Origin: Mariniplasma anaerobium
GTDB taxonomy: Bacteria > Bacillota_I > Bacilli_A > Acholeplasmatales > Acholeplasmataceae
Assembly (NCBI RefSeq): GCF_016865445.1
Contig: NZ_AP024412.1
Coordinates: forward strand, 1,364,001-1,428,000
Length of the DNA stretch: 64,000 nucleotides
Reading direction: 5' to 3'
Part shown: piece after piece, positions 55,312 to 64,000 of the stretch
Numbering within the stretch: the first letter of the stretch is position 1
How the letters are laid out: every line of letters starts with the position of its first letter
Notes under the pieces: generated by a model
The model's input: only the letters and a program-made list of their open reading frames with translations
What the model was told of the DNA's origin: nothing
Database searches by the model: none
Made by a program: the position numbers and the translations under genes

Positions 55312-55321
55312 ATAATATTTA

Positions 55322-56704
55322 TTATCCTTTTGTCGCACCTGCCATAATACCTTCAATTAAATATTTTTGGAAGGCCATGTATAAAGCAGTAATTGGTATA
55401 CCTACAAATATTGCACCGGCAGCAAACGCACTATAGTTTTGATAGTTTAAATCATTAATAAACTTAAACAATCCAACTGCAAGTGTCCATTGCGTTGTGA
55501 TATCATAATCAGCAGCTGCACCAACGGGTTTAAATCTCAACAAGTACCCTGGAAGCATATAATCCATCCAAGGACCCATAAACATTGATACTGCAACAAA
55601 TGTTAAAATTGGAACTGCGAGCGGTAAAATAATCCTAATAAATATCTGAAGTTTATTAGCTCCATCTATCATTGCTGATTCATCGAGATCCTTTGGTATT
55701 TGCGATAAGAAACCTTTAATTAACCACAAGTTACCTGGAATACTACCTCCGATATACAATATAGATAAGGCTGTAGGTTTACCTAACAAGCCAAATTTCC
55801 AAAATAATACATACATCGCAATAAGTCCCATAAATGATGGGAAAGCTTGGAGTACTAAAATAGCTAATAAGCCTGCTTTTTTACCTTTAAAAGTAAATCT
55901 AGCAAATACGTATGCTGCACCTGTAATTAAAATAGTACCAACAAACATATTAATAAGTGCAATCTTTAACGTATTCCAATACCATCTTGTGAAGTTGGTT
56001 TCTTCAAATAAGAATCTAAATGCTCCAAATGATGGATTTTCTGGCCATATTGCACTTGGAATATCTGTTCTAAGATTTGCAAATGCCATACCAAAGATAT
56101 AAACAACTGGAACAATAACAATAATTGCTACTAAAGTTATTTCTCCATAAATTAAAATTCTTTGAACAAAGTTAGAAAAACTAAATACTTCTTTTAGTCC
56201 TTGTTTAGAAACATTTCTTTTTTTCTCTTTTTTGATGTAATAATAAAATCCATAAACTGGTATTAATCCAATAAGTCCAACCTTAACACCTTCATGTCCT
56301 TTTTTACGAGCATAATCTACAACTGTTCCCTGATGAATAAAGAATAATAGTATAACAATATAAACTGTAAACAATGTTTGTAATAAATGATTTTGAAGTG
56401 ACAAGTAGATTAATATAAAAACTGGAATAACAATAATTAACCCAACAAGAACTAAAAGCATATATAAAAGAATTCTTTTACTTAAAATCGTAAAACTCAA
56501 TAAATGCTTTAATTCTTCCTCTGTTACATGTAATTTAGTAGGTAATTTTGAGACGTATAAGTAACCATAAACTGGAATCAAACTCATTAAAAGATATTTT
56601 CTGCCTTCATATCCTTTTTTTACTGCATGATCATAAGCTGTTCCCCATTGGACTGCAAGAGCGACCAATAATACATATCCGATTATAAAGTATATTAGAT
56701 CCAT
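55322..56704 (-). CDS. malG: MalG-type maltodextrin permease with duplicated N-terminus
   Basis: 460 residues, against about 280-300 for typical MalG. The C-terminal 260 residues are a normal permease (EAA loop DLDESAMIDGANKLQIFIRI). The N-terminus contains two copies of a 105-residue module in exact register: GTAYDHAVKKGYEG (21-34) with GTVVDYARKKGHEG (126-139), SLIPVYGYLYVSK (41-53) with GLIPVYGFYYYIK (146-158), and a hydrophobic segment (about 80-102) with 185-207, which is the first MalG membrane segment. The first copy adds two or three membrane segments. Its stop is followed by the terminator at 55280. Confidence 0.88.
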   Translation of the reverse strand: MDLIYFIIGYVLLVALAVQWGTAYDHAVKKGYEGRKYLLMSLIPVYGYLYVSKLPTKLHVTEEELKHLLSFTILSKRILLYMLLVLVGLIIVIPVFILIYLSLQNHLLQTLFTVYIVILLFFIHQGTVVDYARKKGHEGVKVGLIGLIPVYGFYYYIKKEKKRNVSKQGLKEVFSFSNFVQRILIYGEITLVAIIVIVPVVYIFGMAFANLRTDIPSAIWPENPSFGAFRFLFEETNFTRWYWNTLKIALINMFVGTILITGAAYVFARFTFKGKKAGLLAILVLQAFPSFMGLIAMYVLFWKFGLLGKPTALSILYIGGSIPGNLWLIKGFLSQIPKDLDESAMIDGANKLQIFIRIILPLAVPILTFVAVSMFMGPWMDYMLPGYLLRFKPVGAAADYDITTQWTLAVGLFKFINDLNYQNYSAFAAGAIFVGIPITALYMAFQKYLIEGIMAGATKG

Positions 56705-56705
56705 A

Positions 56706-59066
56706 TTAATCCTCCATGAAAGCTCTTGTTCTTGATAAGTTCCATGCAGTTAGGGAACCAACAAACAAGAATATAAGTACTGAGAACACTGATGCCATAT
56801 TAAATATTGAGTAATCAACAGTTAAGGTATACATCCATGAGATTAAAATATCCGTATCCCCGGCAAAACCTCGACTAGCAATGCCAGCGTTCGGTCCACC
56901 TCCGGTAATGAAATAGATGACCCCGAAGTTATTAAAATTACCTGAGAAAGTCATAATTAATATTGGTGCGGTTGAATAAAGTACTAAAGGCATTGTGATT
57001 TTTGATATTTTTTGCATACTCGATGCACCATCAATATCAGCAGCTTCATATAATGTCTTATCGATTGCTGTCATAACGCCTGTCATAAGTGCCATAAAAT
57101 ATGGGAATCCTAACCATATATTAACAACAATTAGTGTTGCTCTTACAAATGTTGGATTAAATGGATTACTAAACCATTGTATATTAGATTCACCTAAATA
57201 TAGCAACCTAGAAAATCCTGTTAGACTATCATAGCTTACACCAAGCATTTTTAAATTTCTTAATATTTCATAAATACCAATCTCTTGCATAAATGTATTG
57301 ACAAAACCGACTTCATTAAACATAACTGAAAAAACCATTTGTGATAATAAAGCTGGGATTGCCCATGGGAGAATGAGTATAGTACGCCACAATTTTCTAA
57401 AGACAACTTTTTCACTATTAAGTATCAATGCTTGGATAAATCCACCGAAGAATACTGTACCAGTTGATAACACTGCCCAAACAATCGTCCAGGATAATAC
57501 CCTCCAAAATGCAAGTCCAAACGAAGCACCAAGGCCAGTTGTAAAATTAAAGAGTGCAAAGAAGTTTGTAAGTCCAACCCAATCAAATGTATCTAGCATT
57601 GATTCATTACCAGAAATATTGGTAAATGCTATTACAAAGCCAAATGCTATTGGCATAATAGATATAAATCCAAGTACAAATATTGCTGGAGATAAGACTA
57701 TATATTCAAAACTATCTTCATAAACATTCTTGAAATAATCTAGTCCTTTTAAAACTTTTTGTTTCTGTCGTTTCTTTTCAGAAGTCACGTATGCATCTCT
57801 TATATTCCAAATCATAATGATAAAGAAAAAGAATGATAAAATAACTCCAATTAGACCTTCTAATAATAACAATGTAGAAACATGTCCTTGAATAGGAACA
57901 GGATCAGATATCATAACAGTTGATAGTAGAGAGAAATCTGAATCCCTGGTGCCAATCATAGCATCCATTAAACCCATATGTCCACTAATACTAATCTTCT
58001 TAGCTGTACCTAATGTAAATACAGCCCAATACCCTCTAACAAATAGGCCACCTTGATCGTAGAAAAAATTATTATATGACTCCAAGAAACTATCTCTAAC
58101 TTCTGGATTTAATTCATGATAAACTTTAATCATTAATTTAGTATAATCTATACCATTATATTCATTCCAAGCATATGAGTATGTATAGCTCATTGCTTGT
58201 CTAAATGTAATTGAAAAATCTGTTTCTTTATATTGAATACGCTTTGAGTTATATATTAAATTTGGTTCATAATATTCATATATATTTCCATCTAATTCAT
58301 AAATTGGTCCTTCTACTCTTACAGCAGTAGGAGACGTTAATGAAATTAATTCATTACTTTGTAGATCTATATATTTAGTTAACCCATCATCCATAACTTT
58401 TACATAAATTTTTGAGTTAGCAGTATATATTTCACCTGATTTAACAAATAATGTTAATCCTTCATTTGAAGACAATATATTGCTTTCATTTAATTCATCT
58501 GTAAGTATTGTTGTTTCTATAAATTCTTTTTTGTTGCTTCCGTCTTCTTGAACGACATTTCTTTCTTTATAATAAATACCTAAATCATCTTTATAAAGAG
58601 TTTGTTTTCTAAGTAAATGCACGATGTTTTCTTCATCATAACCTTGATTAAAATCATCTACTAAAATGTCTTCATTTGTCACTAAGTTCGTATATCGTAT
58701 CGGATTATTCTTTTTTAGATCTTGTGCAAAAAATTGAATAAATAAATCCTCTGTTAGATTACTTTGTCCACCTATTTCATCAATAAATACTTCAAAGTCT
58801 TCATATTCAGTGCCATCAACAAGTTTATTGTAATTGTATTCAGCTAAAAAGCCATTTACATACCAATCATCACCAAAATCTTTACCGACAATTTTATCAT
58901 AAGCGTTGATATCATCTTGATAATGACTTGTTTGAAATTCAATACCAACGAATAAAACAAAAACGACAAAAAAGAATAGAAACTTGAAAAATTGTCCGTT
59001 CAGTAATTGTCCTAGCCCCCAAATTAAGCCAGATGCAATTGCTTTTAAAATGCTATAAATTTTCAT
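56706..59066 (-). CDS. malF: MalF-type maltodextrin permease with very large outer domain
   Basis: 786 residues; E. coli MalF is about 514. One N-terminal membrane segment (about 20-43, GLGQLLNGQFFKFLFFF), an extracytoplasmic part of about 350 residues (45-398) rich in Asn/Tyr/Asp, then several membrane segments and a permease core with EAA loop LYEAADIDGASSMQKISKIT. The outer part is longer than the P2 loop of enterobacterial MalF and I do not recognise its fold. The stop lies one base from the malG start. Ribosome site GGAGGCC. Confidence 0.85.
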   Translation of the reverse strand: MKIYSILKAIASGLIWGLGQLLNGQFFKFLFFFVVFVLFVGIEFQTSHYQDDINAYDKIVGKDFGDDWYVNGFLAEYNYNKLVDGTEYEDFEVFIDEIGGQSNLTEDLFIQFFAQDLKKNNPIRYTNLVTNEDILVDDFNQGYDEENIVHLLRKQTLYKDDLGIYYKERNVVQEDGSNKKEFIETTILTDELNESNILSSNEGLTLFVKSGEIYTANSKIYVKVMDDGLTKYIDLQSNELISLTSPTAVRVEGPIYELDGNIYEYYEPNLIYNSKRIQYKETDFSITFRQAMSYTYSYAWNEYNGIDYTKLMIKVYHELNPEVRDSFLESYNNFFYDQGGLFVRGYWAVFTLGTAKKISISGHMGLMDAMIGTRDSDFSLLSTVMISDPVPIQGHVSTLLLLEGLIGVILSFFFFIIMIWNIRDAYVTSEKKRQKQKVLKGLDYFKNVYEDSFEYIVLSPAIFVLGFISIMPIAFGFVIAFTNISGNESMLDTFDWVGLTNFFALFNFTTGLGASFGLAFWRVLSWTIVWAVLSTGTVFFGGFIQALILNSEKVVFRKLWRTILILPWAIPALLSQMVFSVMFNEVGFVNTFMQEIGIYEILRNLKMLGVSYDSLTGFSRLLYLGESNIQWFSNPFNPTFVRATLIVVNIWLGFPYFMALMTGVMTAIDKTLYEAADIDGASSMQKISKITMPLVLYSTAPILIMTFSGNFNNFGVIYFITGGGPNAGIASRGFAGDTDILISWMYTLTVDYSIFNMASVFSVLIFLFVGSLTAWNLSRTRAFMED

Positions 59067-59089
59067 TTAGGCCTCCATTATATAAACTA

Positions 59090-59121
59090 AATGAGGGCGG
59101 CACATATCATGCCGCCTCATC
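59090..59121 (-). promoter_or_regulatory. Intercistronic GC-rich hairpin between malE-like and malF
   Basis: Minus strand ATGAGGCGGCA pairs with TGCCGCCCTCAT (11 pairs, one bulged base) around a 7-base loop. No T-run follows. It is much more GC-rich than the surroundings. Likely an mRNA-stability or partial attenuation element giving excess of the binding protein over permeases. Confidence 0.6.
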
Positions 59122-59152
59122 CTAGTTATAATTATAAATCTTTTACTTTAAA

Positions 59153-60532
59153 TTATCCTGCTAGACCTACACGAGTTCTATAAGATTGTTCTGCTGTTGC
59201 TGCTGCTGTTGCAGGAGCTACACCATTGTTCCACACTTCAATAACCATTGTTTCACCTGGTCCCCAGTAATAAGTTACTTGAGGGATTGTTGGCATTGGT
59301 ACTGAAGTTGCTAATTGATCAGCCATAGCTAATAGATATGTATCAGTACTTACACCTTCAATACCTGTTAGTAATTCAGTTTTAAGTGCTGGTAATTTAC
59401 CTTTATATTGATACATTAATTCCATAGCAACATCTGATGCTAAGAATTCAACAAACTTAATTGCATCTTCTCTATTATTTGAATATTTATATACTGCAGC
59501 CATTTGTGCACCAGCGAAAGTTTGAGTAGCTTGATCAGTACCATCAACATTAATTGTTGGCATTGGAGCGATTGCAAAATTTACACCAGCAGTTTTATAA
59601 GCTTCAATATTCCATGGACCAGCAATAATATAAGGAACTTTACCTAATTCAAAGTTACCACTTGCAGAAATTGAGTTATGTGAACCAGTACCAGTTGTAC
59701 GTGGTTTCAATTCGTCTCTCATCCATTCAAGAGCAGGAACTGCATTTACAAAACCAACTGCATTTGGATCATCTAAATTAGTGCCAAATGGATAGAATCC
59801 AAATGCTGAATAAATAGCTTGATTGAAATAGCTATCAGCCCAGTGACTAGATGTACCTAAGTAATATAATCCTGCTTCTGCGTTAGTTCTACCTGAAGCA
59901 TCAGATGCTTGAGCTGCATTCCAAACGTCAGCTGCTGCAAATAATTCTTCAAATGTAGCTGCTGGAGTAGTAACTAAATCAGTATTATAATATAAACCAA
60001 CTGATTCTAGAGACATTGGTACAGCATATAGTCTTTCAACTGCATTTGGACTTTGTGGGTCAAATGAGTTTGCGCCTTCATCATAAGTTAAAGTTGCAAT
60101 TTGTAGACCTAGTTCAGCAGAACGTGCTTCTAATAAAGTACGTGTTGCATCTGGAAGTGGATATACTAAATCTTCTAATATAGCTTGAGCTAAATGATCA
60201 TGTGGGAATTGGAATACGTCTGCACCATTTCCTGAAGGACCAAAAGTTTTTAATAATTCACGTGCATCAACTGAACCCATATGTTCATGTTCAACCACGA
60301 TATTTGGATAAATTTTATTAAACTCTGTAATAACTTCTTGCATATATTCACCATTTTCATCATCAATCCATACACGGATTTTTGATTTTTGAGTAAATGT
60401 ATCTGCAAAGTCAATTAATTCACCATTATTTTCAGGATCTGTTGGATCTGTTGGATCCGTAGGATCTTCATTACATGCAGCAAGAGTTAAGCTACCAAGA
60501 ACAACGAATAATATTAATAGAAATTTTTTCAT
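59153..60532 (-). CDS. malE: Maltodextrin ABC transporter substrate-binding lipoprotein
   Basis: 459 residues from the ATG at 60532; an adjacent upstream ATG would sit only 3 bases from GGAGG. Lipobox LAAC in the signal sequence, then a linker of repeated DPT units (DPTDPTDPTDP). Family 1 solute-binding protein: KIRVWIDDENGEYMQEVITE and NIVVEHEHMGSVDA, then IIAGPWNIEAYKTAGVNFAI near 310. Aromatic residues near the end (YYWGPGETMV) are typical of maltodextrin-binding proteins. Second gene of the operon after the CBM41-like protein, and expected to be the most abundant transport component. Confidence 0.9.
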   Translation of the reverse strand: MKKFLLILFVVLGSLTLAACNEDPTDPTDPTDPENNGELIDFADTFTQKSKIRVWIDDENGEYMQEVITEFNKIYPNIVVEHEHMGSVDARELLKTFGPSGNGADVFQFPHDHLAQAILEDLVYPLPDATRTLLEARSAELGLQIATLTYDEGANSFDPQSPNAVERLYAVPMSLESVGLYYNTDLVTTPAATFEELFAAADVWNAAQASDASGRTNAEAGLYYLGTSSHWADSYFNQAIYSAFGFYPFGTNLDDPNAVGFVNAVPALEWMRDELKPRTTGTGSHNSISASGNFELGKVPYIIAGPWNIEAYKTAGVNFAIAPMPTINVDGTDQATQTFAGAQMAAVYKYSNNREDAIKFVEFLASDVAMELMYQYKGKLPALKTELLTGIEGVSTDTYLLAMADQLATSVPMPTIPQVTYYWGPGETMVIEVWNNGVAPATAAATAEQSYRTRVGLAG

Positions 60533-60544
60533 CATATGCCTCCC

Positions 60545-62002
60545 TTACTCGCCTTTAACGACTCTAAATGTGAATGCTTCATCAGTAACATTACCCCATT
60601 TATCAACAACACGCAATACGATTACATAATCGCCTTCAGTTCTAGTATCTAAGACTGAATTTTCACCTTTAGGTACAAATACGAATGAAGTTAAATCTCC
60701 ATCACGATTATCTACAGCTCTAAATCTAGGGAATAAATTTTGATTAAATGGTGTTCCCCAAGGAACTTCGATAATTCTTTGTGCTTCAGGAGTATCAACG
60801 ATACCAGCTGGAGAAACAAATACTAATTCTGGAGCTTCAGTATCCATAGCTAAATCAATATCAGCTTGAACTTCACCATTATCAAAGAATAATGTATATT
60901 CTGCATCATTTACTAATGCAGTTTGTAAAATAATTACAAATGAATTTAATGTTTCATTAGTAGTTGCAAAGTCAACACGTTCAATTCTTAAAGCAGAACC
61001 ATATTCACCTTCACCTAAATTAGCTCTAACTTCAAACCAAGCTTCGATTTCTTGCATAGCTAAGTATTCAATAGCGCCTTCAGCAGTAAGTGGAGAACTA
61101 ACTAAAGCTGATGTCTTAACAATAATTGTTGTTGGATCGACAGCATATGTTCCACTTGAAGTTTCTGCATTGTATTCAGTCAACTTAAATGTGAATGCTT
61201 CTTCAGAGAATGTAGTAGGTTCATTATAATATATGTTGTCACCAGCAGTATATCCATCACCTTTACTTAATACATAAGCAACACCAACATCACCTAATGC
61301 AGGAGTTTCTGATAATGCAGCACTTAAATTAACATCACCAGTCTTTTTGTTAGCATCTTCGCCAGCATAAATTAATAAACCAGCATCTGAAGCAGTTGAA
61401 TGAAGCATTGCAGCTTTTACAACTTTATCATCTGAAGTTTTACCAGCAGTTGAGAAAACTTGAGCTGGAGTACCCCATTCAGCAGGAACATCTACCCAAC
61501 CATTCCAAGCATGAACACCAAGTGTTTCTTCATAACTTCCTGATGGATCAAAATATGTAAGTAAAAGGTTATAATGTTCGTTAGATGCGACAAATACTTG
61601 AGAGTCAGTTATAACTCCTTCTTCTTTAACTGTAGCAGCGCCTTGGAATATATAAACATGTACTGTTTCATCTTCAATGATTGTATCAGATGGAATATTC
61701 ATATCTCCAGTTAATTTTTTATCCCAATTTGGGCCATCGCCTTCCCAATAAACAGCTATGAAACCAACTTCAGTTCCTACAGCTAAATCATTGTAATTCC
61801 AGTATGCACCAAAATCATCAGTGCCATCCATACGTTTGCCAGCAGCTGTATCTCCCCATGCCCATGAACCAAGATCTGTATAATCTCCATCCCAAGCTTG
61901 GAAGTGAACAACCAAATTCCCTGTACCAGCAGCAAATGCTTTAACTCCGAAAAGTGCAGTTACTGATAATACTAAGAAAAAGGCTAATAATACTTTTTTC
62001 AT
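60545..62002 (-). CDS. Secreted CBM41-like glycan-binding protein with Ig-like C-terminus
   Basis: 485 residues. A typical cleaved signal (MKKVLLAFFLVLSVTALFG, then AFA), without lipobox or transmembrane anchor. Residues about 28-125 look like CBM41 (LVVHFQAWDGDYTDLGSWAW). A second, degenerate glycan-binding-like unit follows (LLLTYFDPSGSYEETLGVHA). The C-terminus (about 395-485) is DUF5011/HYR-like (AVDNRDGDLTSFVFVPKG and DKWGNVTDEAFTF). No catalytic GH13 motifs are present. It heads the maltodextrin ABC operon, so a starch-capturing or presenting role is likely. Confidence 0.7.
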   Translation of the reverse strand: MKKVLLAFFLVLSVTALFGVKAFAAGTGNLVVHFQAWDGDYTDLGSWAWGDTAAGKRMDGTDDFGAYWNYNDLAVGTEVGFIAVYWEGDGPNWDKKLTGDMNIPSDTIIEDETVHVYIFQGAATVKEEGVITDSQVFVASNEHYNLLLTYFDPSGSYEETLGVHAWNGWVDVPAEWGTPAQVFSTAGKTSDDKVVKAAMLHSTASDAGLLIYAGEDANKKTGDVNLSAALSETPALGDVGVAYVLSKGDGYTAGDNIYYNEPTTFSEEAFTFKLTEYNAETSSGTYAVDPTTIIVKTSALVSSPLTAEGAIEYLAMQEIEAWFEVRANLGEGEYGSALRIERVDFATTNETLNSFVIILQTALVNDAEYTLFFDNGEVQADIDLAMDTEAPELVFVSPAGIVDTPEAQRIIEVPWGTPFNQNLFPRFRAVDNRDGDLTSFVFVPKGENSVLDTRTEGDYVIVLRVVDKWGNVTDEAFTFRVVKGE

Positions 62003-62077
62003 TTTCTTCCTCCTATGTTTTTAAGAATTTTAAATTCAATTCTTGACAATTTGATTTTATCATAATACATAAAAAAA

Positions 62078-62136
62078 TGTAACCGCTTTTACTATTGTGC
62101 AATTGTGCAACCGTTTCCTTTTTGTAATCGCTATCA
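62078..62136. promoter_or_regulatory. Three candidate LacI-family operators between the divergent ABC operon and pullulanase
   Basis: Sites TGTAACCGCTTTTA (62078-62091), TGCAACCGTTTCCT (62106-62119) and TGTAATCGCTATCA (62123-62136) fit TGNAANCGNTNNNN with a central CG. They tile the 194-base intergenic region and would allow one regulator to control both directions. Confidence 0.55.
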
Positions 62137-62196
62137 TTAATTTATCAATATATGCCCTAATCATGTTATATTGTTAATATGAGGAGGATATTAAAT

Positions 62197-64000
62197 ATGA
62201 AAAGAATATTATTTTTAGTTTTATTTACGTTATCTATTTTTGTACTTCAAATTTCTGCAGTTGCAGCTGAATTACCAGAAACTCTTGTGGTGCATTATTT
62301 CAGATATGATGAAACCTACACAAATTTTAATTTTTGGATGTGGGAAAGTGAGCCTTCTTCTTTAGGCGGTATACAACATGATTTTGATGGATTACAAACT
62401 GATGAACATGGTGTTTATTATGAAGTCGATCTAACTGCTGATTATCCAACAGCAACTACTCTTGGTATTATTATCAAACAAGGAGCATGGGATGGATATA
62501 GAGAAGTTGGTGGAGATCGTTTCATTGATTTAGAAGATGTTGAAGTTATAAGCGGCATCGGTCATGTATATTTTGTAGAAGGTGATTTACAAATTGGTAA
62601 ATCAAGTGATGACCTTGCAAATAACATTCCTGACTATAGAGCTAAAATATTATCTGCTACATTTGATGCAAGTCAGAAAATTATTTTAAAAACAACTCAT
62701 ATTCCTGAACTGGGTTATGAAGTTTATGAAAATGGAACTCTAATTTTATCTTCTACAACAACTAGTAAAACAACTACTATTACGGTTTCTGGTATTGATA
62801 TTTCAAAGACATATACTGTTAAAGCACTATTTAGCTCTGAACTATCAAGTGAAGTCATTGTATCTCTACAAAACATCTATGATACTCCAGCATTTGAAGA
62901 ATTATTCACTTATGATGGAACATTAGGTGTCAGTTTTGAAGATGAATTTACTGTTTTTAGATTATGGGCTCCATTGAGTCAATCCGTGTCACTTAATCTA
63001 TATAACCAAGGTCACCCTAATTATGATAACAATGGAGATTTAAATGATGAGTTAACACCTTATCAAACAACTCAAATGTCCAAAATAGAAAATGGTGCCT
63101 GGGAAATTAAACTTACAGGTGACTATGACTTCAAATATTACACATTCTTAGTTAATAACAATGGTGTAACAAGTGAAGTTACTGATCCTTATGCATACTC
63201 AACAGGTGCAAACGGTCAAAGAGGTATGATTGTCAACTTTGACCAAACTAATCCTGATGGATGGACATACGATAGTAGACCAGATACAATTCAAAATTTA
63301 ACAGATTATATCGTCTATGAATTACATGTAAGAGATTTAACAACACATGAATCTTGGAATGGTACTGAAAGTTATCGTGGAAAGTTCATGGGTTTAACTG
63401 AAACTGGAACGACTTATTCAGAAGATGGTGTTAGTGTAACTACTGGTCTTGACCATTTAGCTGAACTTGGTGTAAATGCTGTTCAATTATTACCTATATT
63501 TGATTTTGGCTATGTAGATGAAGTTGAAGTTGCAAACAATCCAAATTATCAAAATCTATTTAATTGGGGTTATATGCCTTATCATTTCAATACCTTAGAA
63601 GGTTCATATGCAACAAATCCTTTTGATGGTCAAGTTAGAATCAATGAATTTAAACAAGCTGTAATGGCACTTCATGATCAAGATATTCGCGTTATTATGG
63701 ATGTTGTTTATAACCATACTGGTGAATCATCTACTTCTAACTTCCATAAAATAGTACCTGGTTATTATCATAGAATGATCGCTGATGGTGGATTTTCAAA
63801 TGGTTCAGGAACCGGAAATGAAACAGCATCAGAAAGAGCAATGATGAGAAAATTCATGGTTGACTCTGTTGAGTTTTGGGCTACTGAATATAATTTATCA
63901 GGATTTAGATTTGATTTAATGGCACTTCATGATTATGAAACCATGAATGATATACAAGCTATGTTAGAAGAAATCGATCCAACTATAATTGTATATGGTG
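62197..64000 (+). CDS. pulA: Secreted type I pullulanase, C-terminal part outside window
   Basis: Starts at ATG 62197 behind GAGGAGG; about 601 residues are visible before the window ends. Signal sequence MKRILFLVLFTLSIFVLQISAVAA. N-terminal CBM41 (about 28-130, LVVHYFRYDETYTNFNFWMW), a linker with Ig-like part, CBM48 (about 245-345, TVFRLWAPLSQSVSLNLY), and GH13_14 barrel: FNWGYMPYHFNTLEGSYATN, VIMDVVYNHTGES, and nucleophile in NLSGFRFDLMALHD. Debranches starch/glycogen outside the cell. Divergent from the maltodextrin ABC operon. Confidence 0.92.
   Translation, partial: MKRILFLVLFTLSIFVLQISAVAAELPETLVVHYFRYDETYTNFNFWMWESEPSSLGGIQHDFDGLQTDEHGVYYEVDLTADYPTATTLGIIIKQGAWDGYREVGGDRFIDLEDVEVISGIGHVYFVEGDLQIGKSSDDLANNIPDYRAKILSATFDASQKIILKTTHIPELGYEVYENGTLILSSTTTSKTTTITVSGIDISKTYTVKALFSSELSSEVIVSLQNIYDTPAFEELFTYDGTLGVSFEDEFTVFRLWAPLSQSVSLNLYNQGHPNYDNNGDLNDELTPYQTTQMSKIENGAWEIKLTGDYDFKYYTFLVNNNGVTSEVTDPYAYSTGANGQRGMIVNFDQTNPDGWTYDSRPDTIQNLTDYIVYELHVRDLTTHESWNGTESYRGKFMGLTETGTTYSEDGVSVTTGLDHLAELGVNAVQLLPIFDFGYVDEVEVANNPNYQNLFNWGYMPYHFNTLEGSYATNPFDGQVRINEFKQAVMALHDQDIRVIMDVVYNHTGESSTSNFHKIVPGYYHRMIADGGFSNGSGTGNETASERAMMRKFMVDSVEFWATEYNLSGFRFDLMALHDYETMNDIQAMLEEIDPTIIVYG

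Overview
This is AT-rich DNA from a low-GC Firmicutes/Mollicutes-type bacterium. Genes end at TGA (for example the ATGA overlap at 38911-38914), so the standard code applies and the UGA=Trp mycoplasma/spiroplasma code does not. A PolC-type polymerase, a T-box upstream of pheST, Bacillus-like gene order, many lipoproteins and the absence of any wall-synthesis gene fit the Acholeplasmatales or a relative such as Izemoplasmatales. The taxon is an inference from gene content only.

Layout. 1-6428: minus-strand genes for membrane proteins, an aromatic-acid-exporter-like protein, an Ntdp-type phosphatase, a DUF2804 protein, the threonylcarbamoyl-AMP synthase (Sua5/TsaC) and a QueG-like iron-sulfur protein. 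6647-7776: a prepilin-like protein with BspA-type leucine-rich repeats, and a 36-residue basic protein. About 7800-13960: an accessory island beside tRNA-Leu(GAG). It carries a lipoprotein, an AbrB/RelE-type toxin-antitoxin pair, Zn-ribbon and immunity-like hypotheticals, a HEPN/AbiJ-like protein, three copies of the tRNA terminator and several 20-bp-period repeat arrays. 14074-37816: housekeeping core with fakA, rpmB, thiN, rpe, rsgA, rlmN, pheST, polC, ytqAB-like genes, leuS and acpP. It is interrupted by a CotH-like lipoprotein and an ECF sigma / membrane protein / RsgI-like lipoprotein module. 38105-40336: a polar amino-acid ABC importer behind a leader that contains an intrinsic terminator. 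40362-41449: a complete IS30-family element with a GCAT target duplication. 41468-64000: a large maltodextrin/starch locus.

The starch locus reads as one pathway. A secreted type I pullulanase (62197, runs off the window) and a secreted CBM41/Ig-like glycan-binding protein act outside. A MalE-type lipoprotein and MalF/MalG permeases import maltodextrins; no ATPase is encoded here, so a shared MsmX/MalK-type ATPase elsewhere is likely. Cytoplasmic phosphorylase, pullulanase, branching enzyme, amylase-like enzymes, 4-alpha-glucanotransferase and alpha-glucosidase process the sugars. A LacI-family regulator is encoded in the locus, and similar 14-bp operator-like sites (TGNAANCGNTNNCA type) precede the major transcription units. 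The permeases are unusual: MalG carries an in-register 105-residue N-terminal tandem duplication, and MalF has a roughly 350-residue extracytoplasmic insertion.

The most novel-looking items are the ECF module with two near-identical promoter-like sequences (same 14-nt spacer), the unassigned attenuator/riboswitch-like leader at 38010-38082, the duplicated MalG, the pilin-LRR fusion, and the tRNA-Leu island with its phased repeats.
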